NCBI RefSeq assembly: GCF_900639865.1
Contig: NZ_CAAAHX010000010.1
Coordinates: 1 to 64,000, forward strand
Length of the DNA: 64,000 nt
Source of the DNA: Legionella gresilensis
GTDB lineage: Bacteria; Pseudomonadota; Gammaproteobacteria; Legionellales; Legionellaceae
Direction: 5' to 3'
Part shown: positions 56,502 to 64,000 of the stretch, piece after piece
Layout of the letters: each line of letters begins with the position of its first letter
Position numbering within the stretch: position 1 is the first letter of the stretch
Notes under the pieces: generated by a model
Told to the model about the DNA's origin: nothing
Databases searched by the model: none
The model's input: only the letters and a program-made list of their open reading frames with translations
Position numbers and translations under genes: made by a program

Positions 56502-57179
56502 TTAACTTGTTAAGCTAATTCTTATAATTGCTGCAATAGCAAAAGGGAGAAAGCAGCTACAAAGCAATGAAATTGCCAATAAAATAGCTAAAGTACCTGT
56601 TATTTGTGAAAATTCAAACATTTCTAAACTACTGCTACCGAATATCATAATAGGTAATGTGAGTGGCAATAAAATTAATGCCATCATAATACCTTTTTGT
56701 TGTAATTTAATGCTAAATGCAGCAGCTAATGAACATAAAGCTAAAATGGCAGGCGTACCAACAATTAAACTACTGACTAAAATCATTAATTCTAGTCCAG
56801 AAAAACGGAAGAATAATGCTAAAAAAGGGCAGAATATTAGTAACGGTAAAAGTGTCAATAGCCAATGCACCGCCAATTTAGCACTAACAATGATTGTTAG
56901 TGAGTAGCCTGAAGTAAGCCACTGCTCAATAACCCCTTCTTCGTAGTCCTGCATAAATAATCGATCTGATGCGAGCAACATAGCCAATAAAACAGCCACC
57001 CAGATAATCCCAGGAATAACCTGCTTTAAAATATCTATATTTGGAGGAAAAGTTAAAGGGAAGAAGACAACAATCATTATAAAAAACAGTATCGCATTCA
57101 TTAGAAAACGAGGCTGTCGCATATTTAATAATAAATCACGTTTAAATTGTCTTTTAAAACACTGCCATGACGTTAACAT
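56502..57179 (-). CDS. ccmB: Haem exporter protein CcmB
   Basis: This 225-residue ABC permease of the Ccm haem complex has six helices. Family features are FKRDLLLNMRQPRFLMNAILFF at the start and DYEEGVIEQWLTSGYSL. The start ATG 57179 overlaps the end of ccmA by seven bases; an in-frame ATG six codons upstream would also overlap. The C-terminus is intact although repeat sequence begins directly after it. Confidence 0.94.
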   Translation of the reverse strand: MLTSWQCFKRQFKRDLLLNMRQPRFLMNAILFFIMIVVFFPLTFPPNIDILKQVIPGIIWVAVLLAMLLASDRLFMQDYEEGVIEQWLTSGYSLTIIVSAKLAVHWLLTLLPLLIFCPFLALFFRFSGLELMILVSSLIVGTPAILALCSLAAAFSIKLQQKGIMMALILLPLTLPIMIFGSSSLEMFEFSQITGTLAILLAISLLCSCFLPFAIAAIIRISLTS

Positions 57180-57778
57180 AATTGATATTCCTGGCAATTT
57201 TTAAAATTTTTAGGTAAAGCTTGATGGGAGGTCATAATGATTAAACCACCTTGCGCAAGATGTTTGCTAAAACAACCCAATAAAATTTCTATAGATGTAT
57301 TGTCTAATGCAATTAATGGCTCGTCCAATAACCAGAGCGGTGCTTTAGTCATTAAAAGACGCAGTAGTGCTACACGTCGTAGTTGTCCTGATGATAACTG
57401 TGAACAAGGCTTATCCATTAAATCTTGTAATGAGAGAAGCCTAAGAAACTTCGGTAATGAAGAGGTATTATGCTGCCATTGTAAATCGAAAAGGCAATTT
57501 TCTCTGACTGTTAATTGACTGCTTAAACCTAATTTATGGCCCACATAACATAAGCTTCGCTGATAACTAGCTAAATTGTTATAAATTGACTGACCTTGCC
57601 AATGGATATCTCCATGTAAGGGCTGCAATAATCCGGCTAATATTTTTAATAAGGTTGTTTTTCCTACCCCATTAGGCCCTTGTAAATGAAGTAATGTCCC
57701 TGATTCAATGCTGAATTGAATCTCATTTAAAAGCGGCTTTTCTTCATAGTCAAAACAAATAGAGCAAATATCAAGCAT
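57173..57778 (-). CDS. ccmA: Haem exporter ATP-binding protein CcmA
   Basis: The protein has 201 residues. Walker A is LQGPNGVGKTTLLK (about 34-47), the ABC signature QLSSGQLRRVALLRL and Walker B APLWLLDEPLIALD. Slightly compact but complete. It powers CcmABC-dependent release of holo-CcmE. It is the first gene of the ccm cluster. Confidence 0.95.
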   Translation of the reverse strand: MLDICSICFDYEEKPLLNEIQFSIESGTLLHLQGPNGVGKTTLLKILAGLLQPLHGDIHWQGQSIYNNLASYQRSLCYVGHKLGLSSQLTVRENCLFDLQWQHNTSSLPKFLRLLSLQDLMDKPCSQLSSGQLRRVALLRLLMTKAPLWLLDEPLIALDNTSIEILLGCFSKHLAQGGLIIMTSHQALPKNFKNCQEYQLC

Positions 57779-57978
57779 AAAGTGTAATAATAAATAGAAC
57801 CATGAGACTATATAATGTCTTTAATAAGGTATGCAAATATTAATTTATGATTAAATCACTTAAATTGGTAAATAACTAGACTAAATTAATTTTTTAAATG
57901 AGAACCAATTCAAGCAAAACACTTGCACCAAAGTGCAGTCACTGTGATAATTATTTCCTTTTTTAATCAAGGGCTGCC

Positions 57979-58926
57979 ATGGATTTTCTCGCACAATATG
58001 GTTTATTTGCTTTAAAAGCACTGACAAGCGTTATTGCGATTCTTGTGCTTTTTGCAGGATTATTAGCTTTAAGCAAAAAACATAAACCTAAACTGGAGAT
58101 TACGCCACTGAATAAGCAATACGATGAGCTTAAACAGCGTATGTATCATGAGATAAAAGGTCATAAGTTAAAAAAGGAGAAAAAAAAGAAGAAGGAAAAA
58201 GCCTTAAAAGACAAACCTTCTTTATATGTCCTTGATTTTCATGGCGATATTAAAGCGTCTCAAGTTGAACAATTACGTGAAGTAATTACAGCCATTCTCT
58301 CTATTGCCAAAAAAAATGATGAAGTTGTTTTACGTTTAGAAAGCCCCGGCGGCTCAGTAAATGGCTATGGGCTTGCTGCCTCTCAGCTGCAGCGTATTCG
58401 CGATAGACAAATACCTCTTACAGTATGTATTGATAAGGTAGCAGCAAGTGGCGGTTATTTAATGTCTTGTGTTGCCAATCGGATTGTCGCTGCTCCGTTT
58501 GCTGTAATTGGTTCAATTGGTGTAGTTGCTCAATTACCTAATTTTCACCGTTGGCTTAAGAAAAACAATATTGATGTGGAATTAATTACTGCTGGCGAAT
58601 ACAAGCGTACATTAACCATGTTAGGTGAGAATACCGAAAAAGGACGGAAAAAATTTCAAGAAGAAATTGAAAAAATTCATCACGCCTTTCGCGATTATGT
58701 ATTTGTCCATCGTCAACAACTTGATATTGATCAAGTATCTACAGGTGAACATTGGCTAGCCACGGATGCTTATAATTTAAAATTAGTTGATTATCTTAAG
58801 ACAAGTGATGACTATATTATTGAAAGGATGAATGATTTTAATGTCTTTAAAATTAACAAACCAACTAAGCCATCCCTTACAGAAAAGCTATTTAGACCTG
58901 CTTTAAACATTCTACAACCTTGGTAA
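57979..58926 (+). CDS. sohB: SohB family S49 peptidase
   Basis: The protein has 315 residues. An N-terminal membrane helix (ALKALTSVIAILVLFAGLLAL) and a lysine-rich linker (KKEKKKKKEKALKDK) precede the SppA-like serine protease domain: RLESPGGSVNGYGLAASQL, then the nucleophile Ser in VAASGGYLMSC (about 158) and the basic YKRTLTMLGENT with the catalytic Lys. SohB is an inner-membrane protease of the S49 family. It is divergent from ccmA. Confidence 0.92.
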   Translation: MDFLAQYGLFALKALTSVIAILVLFAGLLALSKKHKPKLEITPLNKQYDELKQRMYHEIKGHKLKKEKKKKKEKALKDKPSLYVLDFHGDIKASQVEQLREVITAILSIAKKNDEVVLRLESPGGSVNGYGLAASQLQRIRDRQIPLTVCIDKVAASGGYLMSCVANRIVAAPFAVIGSIGVVAQLPNFHRWLKKNNIDVELITAGEYKRTLTMLGENTEKGRKKFQEEIEKIHHAFRDYVFVHRQQLDIDQVSTGEHWLATDAYNLKLVDYLKTSDDYIIERMNDFNVFKINKPTKPSLTEKLFRPALNILQPW

Positions 58927-58953
58927 TTAAATTTTATACGCTTTAAAAAACTA

Positions 58954-58972
58954 AAGGCGCCTAAGGCGCCTT
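58954..58972. terminator. GC hairpin between sohB and the Gly/Gln-rich gene
   Basis: AAGGCGCC-TAA-GGCGCCTT forms an 8-bp stem between two convergent genes and can serve both directions. Confidence 0.65.
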
Positions 58973-58979
58973 AAATTGC

Positions 58980-59192
58980 TTAGCGGCGTTGACCACCTTG
59001 ACCACCTTGACCACCTTGGCTACCACCTTGACCGCCTTGCTGACCACCTTGGCCACGACCACCTCGTTCGTCTTGCTGGCCACTTTGACCTTGTTTTTGG
59101 CCTTGACCGAATTTTTGGCCGCCTTGTTGGCTATTTTGACCTTGTTTTTGACCGCCGGACTGGTTTTGTTGATTCATATTATCTCTTTCCAT
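58980..59192 (-). CDS. Small Gly/Gln-rich low-complexity protein
   Basis: The protein has 70 residues: MERDNMNQQNQSGGQKQGQN at the start, then GGQ/GQ repeats ending in QGGSQGGQGGQGGQRR. The start has a very good ribosome site (AAGGAG, seven bases upstream) and the gene ends at a terminator, so it is real despite its composition. The encoding DNA is GC-rich and repetitive. GGQ/RGG-like tracts suggest nucleic-acid binding or a stress-protein (KGG-type) role, but this is inference. The opposite strand shows open frames that are only shadows of the repeat. Confidence 0.75.
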   Translation of the reverse strand: MERDNMNQQNQSGGQKQGQNSQQGGQKFGQGQKQGQSGQQDERGGRGQGGQQGGQGGSQGGQGGQGGQRR

Positions 59193-59373
59193 GGTATATC
59201 TCCTTTTTTTAAGTAGTGTATTAACCATAGTTTAAGATTTCAGAAATGGCAAATCAGTTTTTTATATTAATTTAAAAAATTTGTTAAATAACTAGGAGTT
59301 GTATTTTTTAAAGCAATTTTCTGAGAGTTATGTATACTTTAAGAATAAGAAATAGATAGCATGGAGTTTAATT

Positions 59374-59919
59374 ATGAGCGATTTTAAATCCAAGTTACCT
59401 AGCTTACAGGAACTTACGCATATGGCAGGTAAGCTATTTAAAGATGTAAAAAATAGTATCTCGGAAATTATTGGTGAATATAAGCAAAACCGAGCTGACG
59501 ATGAGCAATCTGATAATGTAGACAATACAAACTCTACAGTTTCATCTAATGATGTTGCTGCAAAGCGCTCCACAACCTCTACATCATCTACGACCAATGA
59601 TATACATCATGGAACTATTAACCAACCAAACACTAATACTACCACAAGCTCAACTTCAGCAAGCTCAACGCAACCACTTAACAGTACAGTGGAAGCTCAA
59701 ACAGTAGAACCCCTTGATGAGCTTACACCTACAGATACCGGGGTAGGCTACCAATCTACTCCGAAAAAGACTACTAAGCGTAAGCCGAAAACAACACCAA
59801 TGGAAGATAAATTATCTACTAACGAGTCAAATAAACCATCTACTAAGGTAAATTCAACCGATGTAGAGATAGAGCATCACGTTGATGAACAAAAACCTCT
59901 AAAAGATGACGTATTGTAA
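59374..59919 (+). CDS. Mostly disordered hydrophilic protein of unknown function
   Basis: The protein has 181 residues. Only the first 45 (SLQELTHMAGKLFKDVKNSI and on) look like a folded amphipathic helix. The rest is Thr/Ser/Asn-rich and disordered (STTSTSSTTNDIHHG; TTTSSTSASSTQ), then a basic patch (PKKTTKRKPKTTP) and an acidic tail. There is no signal peptide or membrane segment. A terminator follows. I do not recognise the family. Confidence 0.7.
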   Translation: MSDFKSKLPSLQELTHMAGKLFKDVKNSISEIIGEYKQNRADDEQSDNVDNTNSTVSSNDVAAKRSTTSTSSTTNDIHHGTINQPNTNTTTSSTSASSTQPLNSTVEAQTVEPLDELTPTDTGVGYQSTPKKTTKRKPKTTPMEDKLSTNESNKPSTKVNSTDVEIEHHVDEQKPLKDDVL

Positions 59920-59924
59920 ATTAG

Positions 59925-59955
59925 ACCTCTTTCCAGTTTAGAAAGAGGTTTATTA
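59925..59955 (+). terminator. Terminator between the disordered-protein gene and fleQ
   Basis: ACCTCTTTC and GAAAGAGGT pair around CAGTTTA, followed by TTATTAATTAT. It lies between convergent genes. Confidence 0.75.
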
Positions 59956-59977
59956 ATTATATTTGCCAATTTGAAAT

Positions 59978-61384
59978 TTAAGCTCTCTCTGGCCGAGACA
60001 AACCGTATTTACGCATCTTTTCAACTAAGGTAGTGCGACGCATATTTAAATAATTAGCAGCGTGCGCAACCACCCAATCTGTTTCTTCTAAAGCTTGGCT
60101 AATTAATGCTAACTCCGTTTTCACTAAGTGTTCTTTTAAATTGATTCTATCAGCGCACACACCTTGGTTAGCTTTCTGCAATAATGTTTCACGCTCACTA
60201 TTTAAAACCCCTGTATCAGCTGAATTACCGTCATCAGGCCGGAAACGACGTGGCAAATCATCAACATCAACAATATCATTGGGATATAAAATTGTTAATC
60301 GCTCAACTAAATTAGCTAGTTCTCTTACATTACCAGGCCAATCGTACTGTGCCAATGCATTAAGAGCTGCTGGCAACAATCTAACTCCAGGACGACGTTC
60401 CCCTTCAATTTTTGAGACTAAGTCATTAAATAATAAATGCAAATCTTCCTTACGCGCACGCAGTGGTGGCACTTCAATTGGAAAAACATTCAAACGATAA
60501 AAAAGGTCTTCTCTAAATTTACCTTCTTTTATAGCTTGCTCTAGATTACGATGTGTGGCTGCAATGATTCGCACATCTACAGCAATACTTTTATTACTTC
60601 CGACCCGTTCAAAACATCGTTCTTGCAAAACACGTAATAACTTTACTTGCATTGCTAAAGGCATGTCACCAATTTCATCAAGAAACAATGTACCGCCATG
60701 TGCTAATTCGAAACGACCTTGTCTTGAAGTAATTGCACCTGTGAAAGCACCTTTTTCATGACCAAACAATTCACTTTCTAACAATTCAGCAGGAATAGCC
60801 CCACAGTTTATAGGAACAAAAGGCTTATTAGCCCGTGCTGATAACGCATGAATATTACGTGCAATAACTTCCTTACCTGTACCAGACTCACCTAAAACTA
60901 AAACACTTGCTTCTGTCTTAGCGACTTGGCCAATTAGTTTTCTGACTTGACGAATTGCTTCACTGTTACCCACTAAACTTCGAAATAAAGGCGTACGATT
61001 TTCATAAGCGACAAGGTAATTAATACTCTCTAAAGCAATTTGGCATTTATGAAGCGCTTCAAGTATTTGTGTATAAGTAAAAGGAAAATGAAGAACAGCA
61101 ATGACATTGCTAAAATCGGCGGGCACAGTAAATGACGGAGGCCCTATTAATACAACAGGCAATTTTGGCATTGTTGTTTTTAACTTTTGTAGAACGTCAA
61201 TTGTCGCTTCAAAAGAAGTAAGCGCTCCTACAATGATAATTCGAGTATTTTTAGCATCAAGCTCAAAAGGAATCGTGCTATCAGTCCAGAAATTTGGCTT
61301 TTCTAAAAAGTCCATGATAGTGATAAGTTTTTCGCGACGTTGCTGATCCTCATCAATGATTAATATTTCCTCATTGATATGCAT
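59978..61384 (-). CDS. fleQ: Sigma-54-dependent flagellar regulator FleQ
   Basis: The protein has 468 residues. The N-terminal FleQ receiver-like domain ([20 protein letters not shown], 1 to about 120) is followed by the AAA+ sigma-54 domain: Walker [15 protein letters not shown], the sigma-54 contact loop GAFTGA, Walker [12 protein letters not shown] and the Arg finger region [14 protein letters not shown]. The C-terminal Fis-type helix-turn-helix is [32 protein letters not shown] is intact, so activation of sigma-54 promoters is expected. In Legionella FleQ drives flagellar class II genes; the Pseudomonas protein also binds cyclic di-GMP. AAGG precedes the start. Confidence 0.95.
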   Translation of the reverse strand: MHINEEILIIDEDQQRREKLITIMDFLEKPNFWTDSTIPFELDAKNTRIIIVGALTSFEATIDVLQKLKTTMPKLPVVLIGPPSFTVPADFSNVIAVLHFPFTYTQILEALHKCQIALESINYLVAYENRTPLFRSLVGNSEAIRQVRKLIGQVAKTEASVLVLGESGTGKEVIARNIHALSARANKPFVPINCGAIPAELLESELFGHEKGAFTGAITSRQGRFELAHGGTLFLDEIGDMPLAMQVKLLRVLQERCFERVGSNKSIAVDVRIIAATHRNLEQAIKEGKFREDLFYRLNVFPIEVPPLRARKEDLHLLFNDLVSKIEGERRPGVRLLPAALNALAQYDWPGNVRELANLVERLTILYPNDIVDVDDLPRRFRPDDGNSADTGVLNSERETLLQKANQGVCADRINLKEHLVKTELALISQALEETDWVVAHAANYLNMRRTTLVEKMRKYGLSRPERA

Positions 61385-61548
61385 AACCTATCCTTGAGAA
61401 AGTAGCGTATTGTTATTCTTTGAGTATTAGTTAACGAACCCAACCTGTCAAATAAATGACACAAATATAATTCTTGTCAATAAATTTGACTATTAGGAAA
61501 CTAACCATTTCAGCATAAATTACACACCTAGGCGCTGTTCATAGAACG

Positions 61549-62148
61549 CTAGCGGAAACAAGTGATTTGTGTAAAGGCATGACAACACTCTTTGCCAAAA
61601 CAAAGTTTTTGGTTACCTATTGCTTTCGTCGCTGCGACATGCTTTTGAATAGAGAAACTACTTACTTTAAGATAGCCCATACGACGACAAAAGGAATAAG
61701 CCGCTCGTCGCCCACATCCGCGCACCCCATCATAACACCAAGCGACACGATATTCATTGTAACGTGGGTAAACAAAGCGACGATAACGATAATGATAAGC
61801 TTTTGGTGGTTTATGTAATTGATAACCTACACAACGAATTGTTTTAAAGCCATTACATCGCCAACCTTTACATCGTTTAGGGCAAGAGATGTAATTAGTT
61901 AAGCCTACATTATGAGCAATTCGTTGCTGATCAGCACGCGCATATCCCATCATCTGGCAATATCGATTCGCTACTGGTAAACCACAATTAACGCCCCCAA
62001 CCATACAATAATCTAGGCGCTGGCCGTGATAATAGGGCTGCCAAAAATTACGATAGAAAAGTTGTGAACGTTGCACAGCATAAACACTTTGCATTAGCAG
62101 TAACAATAGAATACAAAGTAAGCTTTTATAGTAAACATTTCTTTTCAC
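61549..62148 (-). CDS. Secreted cysteine-rich protein with a duplicated domain
   Basis: The protein has 199 residues and a signal peptide (NVYYKSLLCILLLLLMQSVYA). The mature part is basic and holds two related units, about residues 46-106 and 136-197. Both begin C-x6-C-x8-C-x2-MGY (CMVGGVNCGLPVANRYCQMM; CYDGVRGCGRRAAYSFCRRM) and both end with cysteines then C-x7-C (CNGFKTIRC; CHAFTQITC). The conserved spacing implies disulfides within each unit. A Tyr/Arg-rich linker (YHYRYRRFVYPRYNEYR) joins them. The family is not recognised. It lies upstream of fleQ on the same strand, 164 bases away. Confidence 0.78.
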   Translation of the reverse strand: MKRNVYYKSLLCILLLLLMQSVYAVQRSQLFYRNFWQPYYHGQRLDYCMVGGVNCGLPVANRYCQMMGYARADQQRIAHNVGLTNYISCPKRCKGWRCNGFKTIRCVGYQLHKPPKAYHYRYRRFVYPRYNEYRVAWCYDGVRGCGRRAAYSFCRRMGYLKVSSFSIQKHVAATKAIGNQKLCFGKECCHAFTQITCFR

Positions 62149-62199
62149 AATCTAAAAATCCTTATAAACTTAAATCCAACGTTATTTATGAACCTATTT

Positions 62200-62360
62200 A
62201 ATTAACGTGAGTTCGACATAAAAGAGACCTAGGCTCTTTTATGGCGCTAAACGAACGTTATCCCGTAAAATGCGAAGCATTTATACGGGATCTAGATTAA
62301 ATATAACTAAATTCGACATAAACTATAGCAAATATAGTTTATGTCGAATTCACGTTAATT
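62200..62360. mobile_element. MITE-like element with 23-bp inverted ends and TA flanks
   Basis: The ends ATTAACGTGAGTTCGACATA and (minus strand) ATTAACGTGAATTCGACATA differ at one base. The 159-bp unit is bordered by TA on both sides, as left by Tc1/mariner-IS630-type insertion. Inside are two GC-containing hairpins (AAAGAGACCTAGGCTCTTT; ATCCCGTAAAATGC...GCATTTATACGGGAT) and a long terminal one (AATTCGACATAAACTATA with its inverse at 62311-62350). It has no coding capacity and sits between the Cys-rich protein gene and dnaE. Confidence 0.75.
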
Positions 62361-62431
62361 ACTCATCGTAGCTGATGGTAATAAACAAAAAAAGAAGTTA
62401 CTTTAAAAAAATCTTAAGTTTCAAGAGCTAT

Positions 62432-64000
62432 TCAATAATTTAAAACAATGTTTGCTATACCTAAGAGATCTTTAAGTGAGTTAATGACCTCATCGCTTGG
62501 CGTTATCCACCATTGTTGCGGTAAGCTCAGCAGCCCTTGTGCCTTTTCATTACAATATTTTATTTGGACAGCGCACTTGCCAGGGCTAGAAGATAAAATA
62601 GTTCTTATCCTGGTAATCAATGCATTATCACTTGTCTCATTTACAGTGAGAATTAATGATTTGGCAAAACGAGTTCGTGCTTCACTAATAGAAAAAAGTT
62701 GCGTCGCTGTCATTCTAGCGTTTCCACTAAATTCATCATGAGCCACTTCTCCTTCAGAAAAAATCATCTGGCCTACCTGTAAAGGTATTGATAATGCTTC
62801 GTAGATTTCTGAGAAAATAACAACATCTATTTTGCCCGTTGCATCTTCTAAGCTAGCAATGACTAATTTTTTACCTCGTTTAGTGATAATTCTCTTTAAT
62901 GAAGTTATTAAACCACATAGACAAGCTTTTTTAACTAAGGCGGTATTTAAACGAATAATGGGTGTAGTATAAGCCTTAAATTCATCCATATATTGTGCAG
63001 CTGGATGGCCAGTCAAATAAAACCCTAATGTTTCTTTCTCACCATCCAAGCGTTGCATAGTAGGCCAAGGCTTACACTGTAAATACTCTTCCTCTTCATT
63101 TCCTACTTCTTCAAATAAAGAAAATAAATCGGCTTGGCCTGTTGTTAAATTTTGTTGTGCTTTATCTGCCAATTTTAATGCTTTTTCCAACGATTCAAAA
63201 AGAGCAGAACGCTCTACTTGCCAATCATCCATAGCACCACTTTTGATTAATGCTTCTAGCACACGGCGGTTAACTTTTCGTAAATCAAGGCGACGGCAAA
63301 AATCAAATAAACCTTTATAAGTCCCATGCTGCTGCCTTTCATTCACAATACAAGAAATGGCTGACTCACCAACGCCTTTTATTGCACCTAGCCCATATAA
63401 AATAGTTTGCTCTTGGGTGACAGTAAAAGTGAAGTTAGATAAATTAACTGAGGGTGGTAAGACTTTTAAGTTCATCTGCTTACTTTCGTTAATAAAATTA
63501 ACTACTTTGTCTGTATTATCCATATCTGAGGATAATACCGCAGCCATAAAAGCAGCTGGATAATGTGCTTTTAACCATGCTGTTTGATAAGCTACAAGCG
63601 CGTAAGCAGCTGAATGTGATTTATTAAAGCCATAGCCTGCAAATTTTTCCATTAAATCAAAAATGTAGGTTGCCGTATCTTTTTCAACCCCTCTGGCAAC
63701 AGCACCTTCTGTGAAAATAGCTCGTTGTTTAGCCATCTCCTCAGGTTTTTTCTTTCCCATTGCCCGTCTTAGTAAATCCGCTGCACCCAACGTATAATTT
63801 GCCAAAACCTGAGCAATCTGCATGACCTGCTCTTGATATAAAATAACGCCATAAGTAGGTTTTAAAATAGATTCAAGATCAGGATGCGGGTATTCAACTT
63901 TTGCACGCCCATGTTTACGATCGATAAAGTCATCCACCATACCTGACTGTAAAGGACCAGGACGAAAAAGCGCTACAAGTGCAATAATGTCTTCAAAACA
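62432..64000 (-). CDS. dnaE: DNA polymerase III alpha subunit, C-terminal part (partial)
   Basis: Only the last 522 residues lie in the window; the gene runs off the right edge. Visible are LFRPGPLQSGMVDDFIDRKHG, then YGVILYQEQVMQIAQVLANY and LLRRAMGKKKPEEM (thumb/fingers of the C-family polymerase), GYGFNKSHSAAYALVAYQTA, the helix-hairpin-helix region YGLGAIKGVGESAI and the OB-fold (KKACLCGLITSLKRIITKRGKKL). It replicates the chromosome. Confidence 0.97.
   Translation of the reverse strand, partial: CFEDIIALVALFRPGPLQSGMVDDFIDRKHGRAKVEYPHPDLESILKPTYGVILYQEQVMQIAQVLANYTLGAADLLRRAMGKKKPEEMAKQRAIFTEGAVARGVEKDTATYIFDLMEKFAGYGFNKSHSAAYALVAYQTAWLKAHYPAAFMAAVLSSDMDNTDKVVNFINESKQMNLKVLPPSVNLSNFTFTVTQEQTILYGLGAIKGVGESAISCIVNERQQHGTYKGLFDFCRRLDLRKVNRRVLEALIKSGAMDDWQVERSALFESLEKALKLADKAQQNLTTGQADLFSLFEEVGNEEEEYLQCKPWPTMQRLDGEKETLGFYLTGHPAAQYMDEFKAYTTPIIRLNTALVKKACLCGLITSLKRIITKRGKKLVIASLEDATGKIDVVIFSEIYEALSIPLQVGQMIFSEGEVAHDEFSGNARMTATQLFSISEARTRFAKSLILTVNETSDNALITRIRTILSSSPGKCAVQIKYCNEKAQGLLSLPQQWWITPSDEVINSLKDLLGIANIVLNY

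Noticed and set aside
58976-59216. Two plus-strand open frames opposite the Gly/Gln-rich gene, rich in His/Leu/Asp or Thr/Leu
   Set aside because: They are the complements of the GGQ repeat. They lack ribosome sites, and the minus-strand gene has AAGGAG and a terminator.

Overview
The window comes from an AT-rich gammaproteobacterium of the Legionella type. The grounds are a combination of features rather than a marker gene: an ecto-apyrase (NTPDase), a FleQ regulator, ComEC, a bipartite Ccm system, several large proteins built from eukaryote-like modules (ankyrin, leucine-rich, TPR, NLR-like ATPase), and many short palindromic dispersed repeats. I cannot name the species.

Layout. 1-7544: the inner end of what looks like a genomic island attached to the 3' end of a tRNA-Thr(CGU). 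It carries the end of an SSB-like gene, an ArdA antirestriction gene, a stand-alone TPR protein, a single-module NRPS-like enzyme (adenylation - TPR - carrier - thioesterase - unknown C-terminus) and a PAS-LuxR regulator that overlaps the NRPS by one base. 7545-18460: mostly chromosomal housekeeping genes (DoxX, apyrase, ComEC, pntAA-pntAB-pntB, SDR, a racemase-like protein without its catalytic cysteines), plus an unrecognised 406-aa protein. 18624-22326: a divergent pair, an ankyrin protein and an unrecognised 628-aa protein with a membrane hairpin and a C-terminal CVC, both effector-like. 22366-33456: prfC, a sphingomyelinase-like phosphoesterase, a DUF1080 protein, a broken class-V aminotransferase, HdeD-like and small secreted proteins, nitronate monooxygenase, an AI-2E family permease, GNAT, a 2OG-Fe(II) oxygenase-like protein and a methyltransferase. 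33794-37299: a large FAD-binding protein and an alpha/beta hydrolase. 37351-40496: a valine-degradation set (acyl-CoA dehydrogenase, enoyl-CoA hydratase, 3-hydroxyisobutyryl-CoA hydrolase). 40739-42577: recQ. 42676-50727: a 2683-residue protein with leucine-rich repeats, a clan-CA (YopT-like) cysteine protease triad and at least two intact plus at least one degenerate AAA+ modules. 50827-57778: dodecin and a complete ccmABCDEFGHI cluster, split between ccmB and ccmC by repeat sequence. 57979-64000: sohB, a Gly/Gln-rich small protein, a disordered protein, fleQ, a Cys-rich secreted protein, a TA-flanked MITE-like element and the 3' part of dnaE.

The strongest candidates for something undescribed are the giant LRR/protease/AAA+ protein (42676-50727) and the NRPS with a TPR domain inserted between adenylation and carrier domains, which sits next to a stand-alone copy of the same TPR domain (1155-7142). 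All family assignments come from reading motifs by eye. No database search was run.
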